Source of the DNA: Dugong dugon
Taxonomy: Eukaryota; Chordata; Mammalia; Sirenia; Dugongidae
Direction: 5' to 3'
Length of the DNA: 64,000 bases
NCBI GenBank assembly: GCA_030035585.1
Contig: CM057476.1
Location: forward strand, 19,452,501 to 19,516,500
Made by a program: the position numbers and the translations under genes. The notes under the pieces are model-generated. The model worked only from the letters and a program-made list of their open reading frames with translations, ran no database searches and was not told where the DNA came from. This document shows, in pieces, positions 11,083-22,395 of the stretch. Numbering within the stretch: the first letter of the stretch is position 1; every line of letters starts with the position of its first letter.

Positions 11083-11415
11083 ATGGGAGTGTTGGTAGAA
11101 TTCTTGCCTTCCGTGCAGGAGACCTAGGTTCCATTCCTGGCCAGTGCAGCTCATGTGCAGCCACCACCTGTCTGTGGAGGCTGGCATGTTTCTGTGATGC
11201 TGAATTAAGTTTCAGCGGAGCTTCCACACTAAGACAGACTAGGAAGAAAGGCCAGGTGATCTAGTTCTGAAAATCAGCCAGTGAACACCATGTGGATCCC
11301 AGTGGTCCCTTCTACAGCCAGTCATGGAGAGGGCACAGGAACGAGCAGTGTTTCATTCGGTTGTGCGTGAGGTCACCGTGAGTTGAGGCTGACTCGATGG
11401 CAGCTTAACAACAAT
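11083..11415 (+). repeat. Long AfroSINE-related SINE
   Basis: Head ttccattcctggccagtgca resembles a tRNA B box region; ends gttgaggctgactcgatggc then acaacaa. An opposite-strand relative lies at 24108-24425. Confidence 0.75.
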
Positions 11416-11473
11416 GACAACCCTATCTGGAGTAATGATTTCTTCTGTTTTGCTTCCTCTGTGTGGGCTCCAG

Positions 11474-11637
11474 GGTTTTAAGCCAAGCTCCGGGACGGTC
11501 CAGGAACTGAATTTCCGCAGCAACAAGAACGTGTGGGGTTACTTCAGTGTGGCTGCTGCCGGTGGCTTACACGAGTTCGCCGACTCCCAGTTTGGGCACT
11601 GCTTCTCCTGGGGAGAGAACCGGGAAGAGGCCATTTC
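11474..11637 (+). CDS. ACACB: ACACB exon 5: biotin carboxylase C-terminal part
   Basis: 164 nt, enters in phase 0 and leaves in phase 2 (ctccag / gtcagt). Encodes [34 protein letters not shown] and [15 protein letters not shown]; the split Ser codon TC|G is completed in exon 6. This is the biotin carboxylase C-terminal subdomain, close to the soraphen-sensitive allosteric/dimer surface of eukaryotic ACCs. About human residues 661-715. Confidence 0.95.
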
Positions 11638-12879
11638 GTCAGTATCTCTTGTCCTTCCTTCCTTCTTTTGAACTAACAGTTAGCCTGTGCCTTCAGATGC
11701 GGTAGCCCTTTAGGAGACCAAGGGAGGAGAACCACAGGACAGACCCTATTTGAAATACCCTGGGCTTAAATTCCAAGACTCAAGTCTACCCTTGTTTTGT
11801 ATTTGAGGACCACAAAGTTAAGGAGCTCACCCGAGGTCGCTTAGCCTTGACTTCTTAGAAGTTTAACTGGAAAGAGATCCAAAGATTACTCAAGGTGATT
11901 CCAAAAGTTTAAAAGGTGCTGAGGACTATACCTTTTAAAAAAAGGGACTGCTTTAAATTTAAACCTCAGACATAGTTCTCGCCAAGGCCATGTTTCATGC
12001 CCAAGTTTTCCAGGACTATGTCTGCAATGAACTGCCCACCATGCAGAGGCCTGCGACAGCAGTCCACTTCTCCCCAGCCCAGATAAGTCCACACTTGCCA
12101 TGCTTTCTGTAGAGCTGAGAAACCCACAAAGGGCACCCCCAAATTCTGAAACACTCATATCTTACACTTCTCCTTCCTTGACATGGCTCAAAAATGTAAA
12201 AAACTGTTCCCTTTCTAATTAAACATTCTTGTGTGGATGGATAAGTGCTCTTTAGAGTGAACGATCCCAAAGGCATGATGGGCATTTCATTTAAAAAGCA
12301 TTACAATCTGGCCTGGGATGCTTAGCCATGAATTAAATGGAGTTGGTGGTTTTGTTGAGTGGGCTTTCTTTGCCAGCTGAGAGCTATTAATTTCAGTCAT
12401 GCTTGTGAACAGTGGAGATCCTTGAAGCTTATGGAGGACTGCAGCAAGCAAGGCTTACTAGAAGGAGGTGGGGAGTGGGTCAGCCCAGCCCTGCCCACTC
12501 CGAATGCAATGACCTGTGGCTTGTCCCATGCTGTGAATGACCAGTCACAACTCAACAGAATTCAGTGCAAACAATTCCAGCTTTTTGTATTGCTATTGGT
12601 CAGAGTCCAATAGGGTGACCCTCTGTCCTGGCTTTCCTGGGACTGAGGGGTTTCCCAGACGTGGGACGTTTTGGTGCTAAAACTGGGAAAGTGCTAAAGA
12701 ACAGGAATTTTTTTAGAGCCCTAGAACCCAACAGCTTAGCTCTCAGGTCCAGGTTCCAGCCCCACAACTGACTTTTCATACCCTATTAACCCCCATTTGA
12801 CCTTGTCACCCCAAAGTGAGGTCAGTAATTCTTCCTTCTTTACACCTGCTGACACCACGTAGGAACACTTTTTCTTTTT

Positions 12880-13620
12880 TAAATAATTTGTTTTATTTTT
12901 GTTGTTGTTGAGAATATACACAGCAGAATATACACCTGTTCAACAATTTCTACCTGTACAATTCCGTGACACGGATTACATTCTTCAAGTTGTGCAACCA
13001 TTCTCACCCTCCTTTTCTGAGTTGTTCCTCCCCTATTAACATAAATTCACTGTTGCCTAAGGTTCCTACTTAACCCTTCGAGTTGCTATTGTCAGTTTGA
13101 TGTCTTATAGATAGTTCTTTAAAGAGCACAACGTTCAACGCAGACATTCTTTACTAGTTAAGCCAAACTATTGTTTGTTTTTTTTATTTTTCCCTCTGAA
13201 TTTTATTCATTTTGTGGTTGTTGAGAATATACACAGCAAAACATAACACCAGTTCAACAGTTTCTGCATGTACTATTCAGTGACATTGATGACGTTCCTT
13301 GAGTAGTGTGACTTTTCTCACTTTCCTTTTGAGTTGGTCCTCCCCCATTAACATAAACTCATTGCCCGCCAAGGTTCCTATTTAACTTTTCGAGTTGCTG
13401 TTGTCAGTTTGATCCCATATAGATAGTTCTTTAAAGAGCATAATGCTCAAGGCAGACATTCTTTCCTAGTTAAGCTATTGTTTGGTTTTAAGAAGACTTT
13501 AGGGGATATTTTTGGCTTAAGGTTTAAAGATGATCTCAGGGCAATAGTTTCAGGGGTTTATGCACACTTTATGGCTCCAGAAAGTCTGGAGTCGATGAGA
13601 ATTTGACAAGTAGGAACTCT
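12880..13620 (-). repeat. Two tandem afrotherian-type L1 3' ends
   Basis: The same antisense segment occurs twice head to tail: gagaatatacacagcagaat at 12911 and gagaatatacacagcaaaac at 13223. Each is followed by the cgagttgctattgtcagttt block; the second copy extends further. Confidence 0.7.
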
Positions 13621-14089
13621 TAACAGATGTGAATGCTTCCTGCTCCCTGGAAGAGATGCATTCTAATGGCTCGCCTTTCTCTCTCTCTTTTTTTTTTTTG
13701 GCTTGCCTTTATTTGATGCATTTCCTCCCAAAACACTCTTGTTCTGACTCCATAGATAGTGGAGGTGTAGGCCTTTGGAGTGGGGCTCTTTGAGGTGGTA
13801 GTGGTGGGGTGATAGGTTGTTATCAGCCAAGCACATGCCAGCTGGTGGTCTGGTGATTGCCATGCCCCTGGGAGGAAGATAACAGTGCCACCTGTTCACA
13901 AGTGCACCCCTGCACACACCTGGCAGAATAGCTATGCAGCCGTTGAGAGGGCAACATCAGCTCTGGAGACATGGGGCGATTTGAATAGGTTAAATGGAGG
14001 AGAGAGATAGAGTGACTGGTGGTGGTTAACAATAATTGGAATAATGGTAATTAATCATGTTCATAGACACTATTATTTATTGTTCAGTT

Positions 14090-14275
14090 ACCACGTGCTT
14101 TACATGAATTGTCTCCTTTGAATCCTGAAACACCCATGTGAAGTTGGGGCTATCGCCCCATTTTCCAAATGAAGAAACTGAGGCTCAGAGCGGTTAAGTC
14201 ACTTGCCCAAAATGACACGGCCAGTAAATGGGGGAGCTCAGGTTGCCACCCAGCTGTCTGCCTTAATGCCCTCCC
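14090..14275 (-). repeat. MIR SINE
   Basis: Reverse MIR: ccattttccaaatgaagaaa then ctgaggctcagagcggttaa and cttgcccaaaatgacacgg. Confidence 0.85.
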
Positions 14276-14385
14276 TTAACTACTGGGCTTTTCTGGCTAT
14301 CTAAGAACTGAATCATCATAAAAGCAGTCGTAGGAGATTGGCTGACACGTATGTTAAACTGGAAAAATGTGTGTTTCCCCTCAAG

Positions 14386-14536
14386 GAACATGGTGATGGC
14401 TTTGAAGGAATTGTCCATCCGGGGAGACTTCAGGACCACCGTGGAGTATCTCATTAACCTCCTGGAGACCGAGAGCTTCCAGAACAACGACATCGACACT
14501 GAGTGGTTAGACCACCTCATCGCCCAGAAAGTACAG
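14386..14536 (+). CDS. ACACB: ACACB exon 6: end of biotin carboxylase domain
   Basis: 151 nt, phase 2 in and 0 out (tcaag / gtaaga). Encodes [20 protein letters not shown], then [16 protein letters not shown] and ends AQKVQ. It closes the biotin carboxylase domain; the NNDIDT string is of the ACC2 type. The intron that follows is only 109 nt. About human residues 715-765. Confidence 0.94.
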
Positions 14537-14645
14537 GTAAGAGGCTGCATGTGCTTCCCCACAGGGCTTCCCCACAGGGGTTTGAGGACCCCTGGCTCCC
14601 CTGGGGATGTGGCTGCCATGGGTACTGAAGCACAGTCTTTCCCAG

Positions 14646-14749
14646 GCCGAGAAACCGGATGTCATGCTCGGGGTAGTGTGCGGAGCCTTGAATGTGGCAG
14701 ACGCCATGTTCAGAACCTGCATGACGGATTTCTTACACTCACTTGAAAG
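14646..14749 (+). CDS. ACACB: ACACB exon 7: BC-BCCP linker (BT region)
   Basis: 104 nt, phase 0 in and 2 out (tttcccag / gtaggg). Encodes [20 protein letters not shown] then [14 protein letters not shown], the start of the region linking biotin carboxylase to the carrier domain. The last Arg codon AG|G is split with exon 8. About human residues 766-800. Confidence 0.93.
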
Positions 14750-15656
14750 GTAGGGCATGTGGGTAACTTTCTTCCCCCTTATCATAGGTGTCAGCTCCAC
14801 GAGAAAGGCAAGACATGCTTTATTTAGGTGCCAATCAGTCACCAGGCAATTAGTGAAGCCCTCCTGCGTGCTTGCCTCTGTGGAATTCCTTAGAAGAGAG
14901 GGGTGGAGAGGTGGGGGGATGGATCTCAAGGCCAAGGCAGCAGTCAGCAGCACAGTCGACTGCCGATTCACGCTGGTTTGTGTAAGTTATGTCCTAACAC
15001 TCCAGAGTTCACAGATGAAAGAAGCGGATTTGATAAGCAAAGCGGGTTAAAGATCACCTGTATGGTGGTTGCTTTCCCAGACCCTCACTTGACTCAGAAG
15101 GTGACTGGTGAAACAGATTAGGATGGAAGGTGACCAGGTGCTCCCTGTTAGGGGAGGCCAGGTTCCTCAGCCTAATGATAGAGATTTTAGGCCGGGTCGC
15201 TCTTGGTTGTTGGGGGCGAGCCGGGGCATGGAGGATGTTGAGCAGCATCCTTGGCCTCTGCCCACTGACGCCATTAGCAGGCTCTTCTTTGCAAGTCATG
15301 ACAATCAAAAATGTCTCTCCAGACATTGGCTAATGTCCCCTGGGGGCCACAGTCACCCCTATTGAGAACCACCACAGTAGGCAGTAAAATGCAAAAAAGA
15401 AAACAAAGGGATTGACGTTTTTAGCACTTGGGTATCAGGCGCCTGAATATCAGGCGCCTGAATGGCACAGAGTCAGTCTGAGCCCTGGTTTTGTTCCTAG
15501 AATCCCCAACTATGGAAGCTTCCTGAGAAGAAGCCATTATGGGTTTTGCTTCCTGAAAAGCCTTTTTAAAATTTCACTTCCTTCAGCAGCTGCCATTTCT
15601 ATAAGTTCTGAGAAGTGGCCACTTCCTTGAGATTTTCCGTGTTCCTTGCCTTTGTA

Positions 15657-15695
<39 letters not shown>
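15657..15695. repeat. (GT)n microsatellite
   Basis: About 16 GT units ending tatatgtg, directly at the edge of the L1. Confidence 0.95.
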
Positions 15696-15699
<4 letters not shown>

Positions 15700-15700
<1 letters not shown>

Positions 15701-16410
15701 ATAAAATATGTATGTGTAAAACATTTGCCACTGCAACAATCTTTACGTGTACAATTCAGTGACATTAATTAGGTTCAGCATATTGTTCAACCATCACCCT
15801 TAGCTGTTCCTAAATTTTTCTCTCACCCTTCATTAATTAACAGAAACTCAGTGTCCCCTAAGCATTATGTCCTCCTTTCCCCCTCCATCCTGTCTGCCCC
15901 TGGCAACCACTAATGAACTTTGGTCTCTATATACTTCCCTATTCTAGATATTTCATATAAGTGGGATCATACAATATATGTCCTTTTGTGACTGACTTAT
16001 TTCACTCAGTATAATGTTTTCAAGGTTCACCCATGCTATAGGTTGCATTAGAAGGTCATTTCTCTTTATGGCTGAGTAATATTCCATTGTATGTATGTAC
16101 CACATGTTCTTTATCTGTTCATCTGTTGATAGACATTTAGCCTGTCTCCACCTTTTGGCTATTGTGAATAGTGCTGCAGTGAACATTGGTCTACATGTAT
16201 CTGTTTGTGTTCCTGCTTTCAATTTTTTTTTTGGTATATACCTAGGAATGGAATTGGTGGATCATATGGTAGCTCAATGTTTAACTTTTTGAGGAATTGC
16301 CAAACCTTTCCACAGCGGCTGCACCATTTTACAGTCCCACCAGCAGTGGATGAGGGTTCCAATTTCTCCACATCCTTGCCTTTTAATTCCTTGCCTTTTA
16401 ATCAGATTTC
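15700..16410 (-). mobile_element. L1 3' end with ORF2 C-terminus
   Basis: Minus strand encodes an 89-residue open stretch (15953-16222) with WYIHTMEYYSAIKR and NLENIILSEISQSQKD, the C-terminus of L1 ORF2p, followed by 3' UTR. 5'-truncated and not functional. Confidence 0.9.
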
Positions 16411-16542
16411 ATGTCTTTAGTACAGTCTAGTTCATTAGTGCTTAGAAAAGGCCAAGAGCTGGGGGACTTTTTTCAATCAAGGTGAAGGCTGCAGCGTTCT
16501 CGGTCCTTCCCAAGGTGACCACAGGCCTGTCTTCTCTTTCAG

Positions 16543-16624
16543 GGGCCAGGTTCTCCCAGCAGATTCTCTGCTGAACATTGTGGATGTGGAGTTAATTTAC
16601 GGAGGCATTAAGTATATTCTCAAG
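16543..16624 (+). CDS. ACACB: ACACB exon 8: linker
   Basis: 82 nt, phase 2 in and 0 out (ctttcag / gtaagg). Encodes [20 protein letters not shown] and ends with GIKYILK, a beta-rich linker segment. About human residues 801-827. Confidence 0.93.
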
Positions 16625-17439
16625 GTAAGGGTCCCTGTGTTTCTCTGACGTCTCCAACCTTGGAGGTTTGAGTTGTTTGTTTTATTTCTTCCAGGAACTG
16701 TCCGTGGAAGGGATTTCTCACGTTTGGGTCTAAACATTCATGTTCCCCAGTGCTTCCCATACAGCCCCGTGACCTTGAAACCTAAACACTTGGGTGTCAG
16801 GACATGTAGGGCGGAGCAATACGCAGAGGACACAACACAGCGTGGCAGGGCTTTGCTGCACCAGCGTAGCCATCTGGATCCGTCTCCAAGAGCCGTGCGG
16901 CTGGTTTTGTTCCACGTCTCTGGACAAGAGGCCACATGGGGTTTCTGGTTTCTTCCCTGGTCAACCACTGGCACCCCCAGAGTTTACTCAGAGTTGCTTT
17001 CCATTGTTGGAAGTATCTAGTTACCCTTACGGGGCCATCCGGTGGCAATTCAAGCAGAGAGTATCAGAGAACACCTGGATATACAGGTACAGCACAAGGC
17101 TCACGTCGGGATGAGCAAGCCCTGGCATTGGTGCCCCTGGCTCCAGTGCAGCTGAAGGAGGGAAGTGTCCCCAGCAAGCCTGGCCGTGCCCAGCTCTTCC
17201 CAGCCTTGCGTTCTGGGGAGGGAAAAGAGGACAGATTCGAGTTTGCCTCTGAAGCAGAATTTTTATTTTCTTTTTCCTTATTTTTATAACTGAGCACATA
17301 TTGAACTTTCAGCTTTGGAGCTTTTCAGGATCAGTTTGGCCAAATGTGAGTGTTGGCCATAGGGGACATACTCTGAAAACATTGCCCTTTTGGCCTAATT
17401 CTTCTTGGCTACCTTTGGGGACCTGGATCCCCCCAACTC

Positions 17440-17605
17440 GATTTTTATTTATTTATTTACTTTATTTTATTTATTGTAGTGAAAATATATATGATAAAAC
17501 ATACATCGCTCAACAATTTCTATGTGTCCAAATCAGTGACATCGATTACATTCAAGCTGTGCAACCAGTTTTGCTATTCTTTTCCAGATCATTCTACCAC
17601 CATTA
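17440..17605 (-). repeat. L1 3' end
   Basis: Antisense: attgtagtgaaaatatatat, aaatcagtgacatcgattac. Confidence 0.65.
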
Positions 17606-17948
17606 AACTTGATTTTAAATGTAGATGCTCACTGTAGAAAATTTGAAGCCAGGATAAAGAATCAGAAAAACCCATCCACTGGGTATTGACACCTAGAGGC
17701 ATCCCCCGTTAACATTTGAGCAGATCTCTTTTCAGTTATCATTTTTCCCAATGCATTGATTTTACAAAGTTGAGATCATGAGCGAGTACAATTTTACTGC
17801 TTTGTGTAATTATGGCATAAAGTGTCCACACGTTGTTAATAATTTTTCCTTTAAGAAAAAGAGCCAAAGAACATTTTCAGTGACTATATACCAGACATTG
17901 GAGTGATTTTGAGGGAAGAATCTCATTTCATCATCTCATAGATTATTA

Positions 17949-18167
17949 ACCAGTTGCCATCAAGTCTACTCCAACTTAGGACAACCCTTGTGTGTCAGAG
18001 TAGGACTGTGTTCTATAGGGTTTTCAGTGGCTGGTTTTTTGAAAGTAGTTTGCCAGACCTTTCTTCCAAGGAGTCTGTGCTCCAAGGAGTCTATGGATGT
18101 ACTCGAACCTCCAGTCTTTCAGTTAACAGCCAAGCATATTAACCGTTTGCACTACCCAGGGACTCCC
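17949..18167 (-). repeat. AfroSINE, long form
   Basis: Reverse copy; contains an internal duplication (aaggagtct twice near 18068-18092). A partial second copy follows at about 18190-18270. Confidence 0.82.
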
Positions 18168-18359
18168 ATAGATTATTGTCTGTTGTTATTTTATTCTGCT
18201 GTCCAGTTGATTCTGATGCATGACAACCCCACGTGTTACAGAGTAGAACAACTCCATAAGGTTTTCTTGCCTGTGTTCTTTTTTTTTTTTTTTAATGTTA
18301 TGACTAAAAGTGAAACAGGATGAGAAATGTTTCACTATTTTATATTCACTGGTCGGGGT

Positions 18360-18545
18360 TATCTTCCTCTTTTTTTTTTAATTATGCTTTAGGTGAAATT
18401 TTAACAGCTGAAGTTAATTTCTTGTATAAAAATTGTTACACATATTGTTTTCCAACATTAGTTGCAATCCCCACAATGTGACAGCACACTCCCCCTTTCC
18501 ACCCCAGGTTCCCTGTTGTCCATTCGACCAGTTCCTGTCTCTTCC
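18360..18545 (-). repeat. L1-like 3' end
   Basis: Antisense member of the family at 31844, 32083 and 44908 (ttaggtgaaattttaacag, cacatattgttttccaacat). Confidence 0.6.
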
Positions 18546-18627
18546 TGTAATAATTTTTCTCTAATGTAAGTTTAGCATCTATGGAGCACTATCTAATAGA
18601 ACTTTCTCCAGTGACAGAAATGTTCCA

Positions 18628-18945
18628 AATCTGCACTCTCCAGTACAGTAGCCACTGGGCACATGTGGCTATTGAACACTTCAAATATGGGGCTAGTGTG
18701 ACCAAGGAACTGAATTTTAAATTTGATTTTAATTTAAGTAGCCATAGGTGGCTGTTGTTGTAAGGTGCCGCTGAGTCAATTCTGACTCATAGTGACCCTG
18801 TAGGACAGAGTAGAACTGCCCCATAGAGTTTCTGAGGAGCGGCTGTTGGATTCGAACTGCTGACTTTTTGGTTAGCAGCCATCTCTTAACCACTACGCCA
18901 CCAGGTGGCTAGGAGCTACCATATTGGACAGTACAGGTCTAGAGT
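18628..18945. repeat. hAT-type MITE interrupted by AfroSINE
   Basis: cagtagccactgggcacatg on the left and ctaccatattggacagtaca on the right are the inverted ends of a MER-type element. A SINE at 18753-18905 splits it, flanked by repeated aggtggct. An unbroken relative lies at 47011-47170. Confidence 0.72.
18753..18905 (-). repeat. AfroSINE, short form
   Basis: Reverse copy nested in the MITE (gagtcaattctgactcatag ... ctacgccaccagg). Confidence 0.88.
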
Positions 18946-19079
18946 ATTCCATTGCACGGTTGTTAGTTAGCTTGACTCTAATTTTTATTGTTACCATAAA
19001 TAATGTTGAGATAAATATTCCTGTATTACTTGTTATCTTATGTCCGAAAATATGTATTTTATAGGTTGTAGGGCCCTTT

Positions 19080-19211
19080 AGAGAGGTGGCGCAATGGTTA
19101 AGCACTCGGCTGCTAACTGAAAGGTCAGCGGTTCACACCCACCAGGCACTCCAGTTCTACTCTGTCCTATAGGGTAGCTATGAGTCGGAATCGACTCGAT
19201 GGCAATGGGTT
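19080..19211 (+). repeat. AfroSINE, short form with internal deletion
   Basis: Sense copy inserted at an agggcccttta site; much of the central part is missing. Confidence 0.85.
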
Positions 19212-19221
19212 AGGGCCCTTA

Positions 19222-19425
19222 AGAAAGAGCCCTCTTGGTGCAGTGGTCAGGTGCTTGGCTGCTAACTCAAAGGTTGGTGAGTTGAACTCACCAGCAACTC
19301 CATGGGAGAAAGACTTGGTGATCTGCTTCCTCAAAGATTATAGCCTAGAAAACCCCCTGGGGCAGTACTGCTGTGTCACATGGGTTGCTATGAGTCGGAA
19401 TCGACTGGATGGCACACAACAACAT
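19222..19425 (+). repeat. AfroSINE, long form
   Basis: Second sense copy at the same agggccctt site, with the ctgcttcctcaaagattata central block. Confidence 0.85.
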
Positions 19426-20046
19426 AAACAGGGCCCTTTAGAGTGTTTGTGGATCTCTGTCACACTCAGTTCAGTACACACACTGAATGGAGGGCCAAGT
19501 GTGGCCAGTGCTTCAACTGGATTGAAACGTAGAGCCAAGGCCGAGCCCTGACCATGTGTGCCCCTCACTTCCATCCCAAATCTCTGTAGGACCCTGGGTG
19601 GACTAGGCCTGGGGAGCAGGACCTGGTCCACTTCCAGCCCACTGGCAGAGTGTCTAGGGCTGTCTCACCCACAGTGAGACCCCCTCCCTGCCACACAGGG
19701 TGGCCCCGCTCAGGCGGGCTGATGCTGGGAGACAGAAATCAGAAGGAAGCCTCCAGGCCCTGAGGGCACCTAGTCAGGGGTGATGGCTGGGCTGGCACCA
19801 TGTCTGCAGCCATTAGCCTCCCCATGGACAGGTGTGGCTCACCAGCTCCAGGGTGTCTCCAGCCGCGTGAGCTGTTCCCATGGGGTGAGTTAGGGTAGGG
19901 GCTAGAGAGGTGGAGGCGTCTACCCCAGCACTCCTGCAGAGGGCAGCTAGCCCTTCCACTGGCGGAGGGGCCAGGTGGGGCTCTGAAAGCCCAGGGACCA
20001 GCAGGCTTCCCACATCCAGGGGGTAGCATCGAGCCTGTCTCCACAG

Positions 20047-20192
20047 GTGGCCCGCCAGTCTCTGACCATGTTCGTGCTCATCATGAACGGCTATCACATC
20101 GAGATCGACGCCCACCGGCTGAACGATGGCGGGCTGCTGCTGTCTTACAACGGGAACAGCTACACCACCTACATGAAAGAAGAGGTGGACAG
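20047..20192 (+). CDS. ACACB: ACACB exon 9: linker/BT region
   Basis: 146 nt, phase 0 in and 2 out (ccacag / gtatgc). Encodes [20 protein letters not shown], then [20 protein letters not shown] and YMKEEVD, with Ser split [14 protein letters not shown] is the ACC2 wording as I remember it. About human residues 828-876. Confidence 0.95.
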
Positions 20193-21030
20193 GTATGCGT
20201 GGGTGCCGTCCCCCCGCGGCTGACACACAGAGCCAGCTCCTCCCACGAGAGTTGAAAATACAAGGCCAGAGTGTGTGCAGGCCCCAGGATGTTAGATGAG
20301 ATACCTTCTCCTGTCAATTCTGGGGCACATGGAGAGATTGGTTCCTTGGCTGGGACTCCACTCTATGACGGATATCTGTGGAAGTTTCCCAGGAGGTGCT
20401 TTTCTAGCAACGTGGAAGGAATTAGAGCTGAATAGGGCATGACCCCCAACTCTGCTGCTTACGAGGTCTGTGACAAAGTGCAGTGTCCACACCATTGCAG
20501 GACAGGCTTGACTAATGCATTCATCTGGTTAATGTAGCAGCTGTTTATTGAGCTCCTTACCAGGCACTGGGCAAGGTGTTGGGATAACACTGCAGTCACT
20601 ACTCGGAGCTTATCGCCTGTCGGGGAAGGCTGACACATTAAACAAGCAAACAGCGGCTGGAAGGTCGCCGTGCACCCTGATGGGTGAGTTACAGGATGCT
20701 GTGGCAGCGCTTAGCTGGGGGCATCATGAATGGGCCCCAGAGACCCTCCAGTCCCAATGTATCTGGCCAGGCCTTCTGAGATGGCACATGGAATGGAAGT
20801 GACCCTGCTGGCCTGCTGGGCAGGGCAGCACAAATCCTGGCCAGGGAGAATAAGCTCGTGCCACAGGCCTCCCTCGTGCCTGAAAGGGCTCCAGTTAGAA
20901 AGTAAGACTCCATCCCTTCCCAGTCCTAGATGCTTTGGAAAAAGGTAGATTTGATTTGTACAAGAGCAGTATCTTATTATCTCCTTTTAACCCATGAATA
21001 TTATCTGCCAAAAATGCTCAAGATTATTAT

Positions 21031-21050
21031 ATGCCCCACCAGTGGGGCAT
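21031..21050. repeat. Perfect hairpin, 9-bp arms
   Basis: atgccccac, ca, gtggggcat. Confidence 0.9.
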
Positions 21051-21227
21051 GCCCTCCCCAGTTCAGTTATAAGGTAAAGACTCTCAGCCAATAGTTACTG
21101 AATAATATTTATTGATTGCCTTCTCTGTGCCAGAGCCTGTTGGAATTACATCAGCAAAAGGGACTAGCTTTCTGCCAGAAAAGGGTCACATCCCTTGCTC
21201 ACCCAACTCACTCCCAAATCTCTCTCT

Positions 21228-22075
21228 GATAACTGTCAAAGATAGTTGACTGTATTTGTGTGCTCTGTTTCTGGCTCTCTGTTCTGTTCTATTGATCTGT
21301 TTGGTCTGTTCTTTTGCCAATACCACACTGTCTTCATCCCTGTAGCAACACGTGGCTAGGAGCTACCTGACTGGACAGTACCGGTCCAGACTTTCCATTG
21401 GGAGGCTATTGGGTAGTTAGATTCTAATTTTTATTATTATCATAAGTAATGTTGCGATAAATATTCCTGCATTTCTTGCTATCTTATATCCCCAAATATG
21501 TATAGGTTGGAGTGCCTTTTAGAGTGTGTTCTTCTGATCTCTGTCACACTCTCAGTTCAATACACACATTGGAATGGGGGGCCAAATTGGACCGGGGCTA
21601 GTAGGTCTTGAAGTCAGATGGTGTTAATCCTCCGGCACTGTTCTTCACTATTCTGTGTCTTTTCCCTTTCCATGTAAACTTTAGGATCAGTTTGTCAATA
21701 TCCACAAAATAAATTGCTAGGATTTTGACAGGGATTGCATTGAATTTACAGGTCATGCTGGGTAGAACTGAGATTTTGATAGTATTTAGTCTTCCTATCC
21801 ATGAACGTGGACTGTCTCTCCGTTTATTTAGATCTTCTTTGATTTCTTTCATCAGAGTTTTGTAGTTTTCCTCAAATAGATCTTGTACATATTTTGTTAG
21901 AATTATACCTAAGTATTTATTTATTTTAGTGCTAATGTAAATGATGTGCTTTTAACTTCAAATTCCAATTGTTCATTGTTGGTATATGGGAAAGCAGTTG
22001 ACTTTTGTATGTTAACCTTGTATCCAGCAACCTTGCTATAATTGCTTATTAGTTCTAGGAGTTTTTGTGATAACT
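21228..22075 (-). mobile_element. L1 ORF2 fragment interrupted by copied intronic DNA
   Basis: Left piece 21228-21346 ends ccacactgtcttcatccctg; right piece 21596-22075 encodes on the minus strand KFNAIPVKILAIYF and GRLNTIKISVLPS, typical L1 ORF2p C-terminal half. The two pieces join in the L1 with almost no gap. Confidence 0.82.
21352..21590. repeat. Copy of intron 8 segment inserted in L1
   Basis: About 240 nt paralogous to 18904-19504, lacking both SINEs carried by that copy. Confidence 0.85.
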
Positions 22076-22244
22076 ATCAAATGCCACCATTTGGGAATAC
22101 AGACTCCCTGAAGCCACACAGAGGGTGACACTTATGGTTATGGCTGCCTTTAGGCAACATAAAATATTGTTGAAAGCCTGACTTAGGCTTACTGGATTAA
22201 TAGGCATCCTTGACCTCCATGTCCCCACTCCTCCTCTCTTCCAG

Positions 22245-22395
22245 TTACCGAGTTACGATCGGCAACAAGACGTGTGTGTTTGAGAAGGAGAACGACCCGA
22301 CGGTCCTGAGATCCCCCTCGGCTGGGAGGCTGTTACAGTACACGGTGGAGGATGGGGGCCATGTCGAGGCTGGGAGCAGCTATGCTGAGATGGAG
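22245..22395 (+). CDS. ACACB: ACACB exon 10: start of biotin carrier domain
   Basis: 151 nt, phase 2 in and 0 out (cttccag / gtgact). Encodes [20 protein letters not shown], then [20 protein letters not shown] and [10 protein letters not shown]. The final Glu is the first residue of the biotinylation motif, whose other residues are in exon 11. About human residues 876-926. Confidence 0.95.

Larger units (their letters stand above)
7267..11473 (+). other. Intron 4 (GC-AG)
   Basis: Begins GCAAGT and ends ctccag. It contains lineage-specific L1 3' ends (7690-8145, 8790-9020, 9535-9795, 10898-11050), two AfroSINEs, an AfroSINE-like long SINE, a C/A-rich run at 8341-8364, and a 300-bp inverted duplication at 9214-10685. 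7270-7690 and 8370-8780 look unique. Confidence 0.8.
11638..14385 (+). other. Intron 5
   Basis: 11638-12870 mostly unique (a weak MIR trace near 11800). Two tandem L1 3' ends (12880-13175, 13180-13620), a CT/poly-T run near 13677-13700, and a MIR (14090-14275). Nothing recognised in 13700-14090. Confidence 0.72.
14750..16542 (+). other. Intron 7
   Basis: 14750-15640 looks unique, apart from a short tandem (tatcaggcgcctgaa twice at 15431-15460). Then a GT microsatellite and a long antisense L1 3' end including ORF2 sequence. Confidence 0.75.
18904..19504. repeat. Intronic segment with paralogue in intron 9 (donor)
   Basis: Once the two SINEs are removed it aligns along its length with 21352-21590 (shared: ataaatattcctg, gatctctgtcacactc). 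Confidence 0.85.
16625..20046 (+). other. Intron 8
   Basis: 16625-17430 unique. L1 3' ends at 17440-17605 and 18360-18545, AfroSINEs at 17949-18167, 18753-18905, 19080-19211 and 19222-19425, and a hAT-type MITE split by one of them. 18904-19504 is the source of a segment copied into intron 9. 19505-20046 unique. Confidence 0.78.
20193..22244 (+). other. Intron 9
   Basis: 20193-20510 unique. 20520-21225 decayed MIR-like traces plus a small hairpin (21031-21050). 21228-22075 antisense L1 ORF2, interrupted by a copy of intron 8 sequence. The remainder is unique. Confidence 0.75.
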
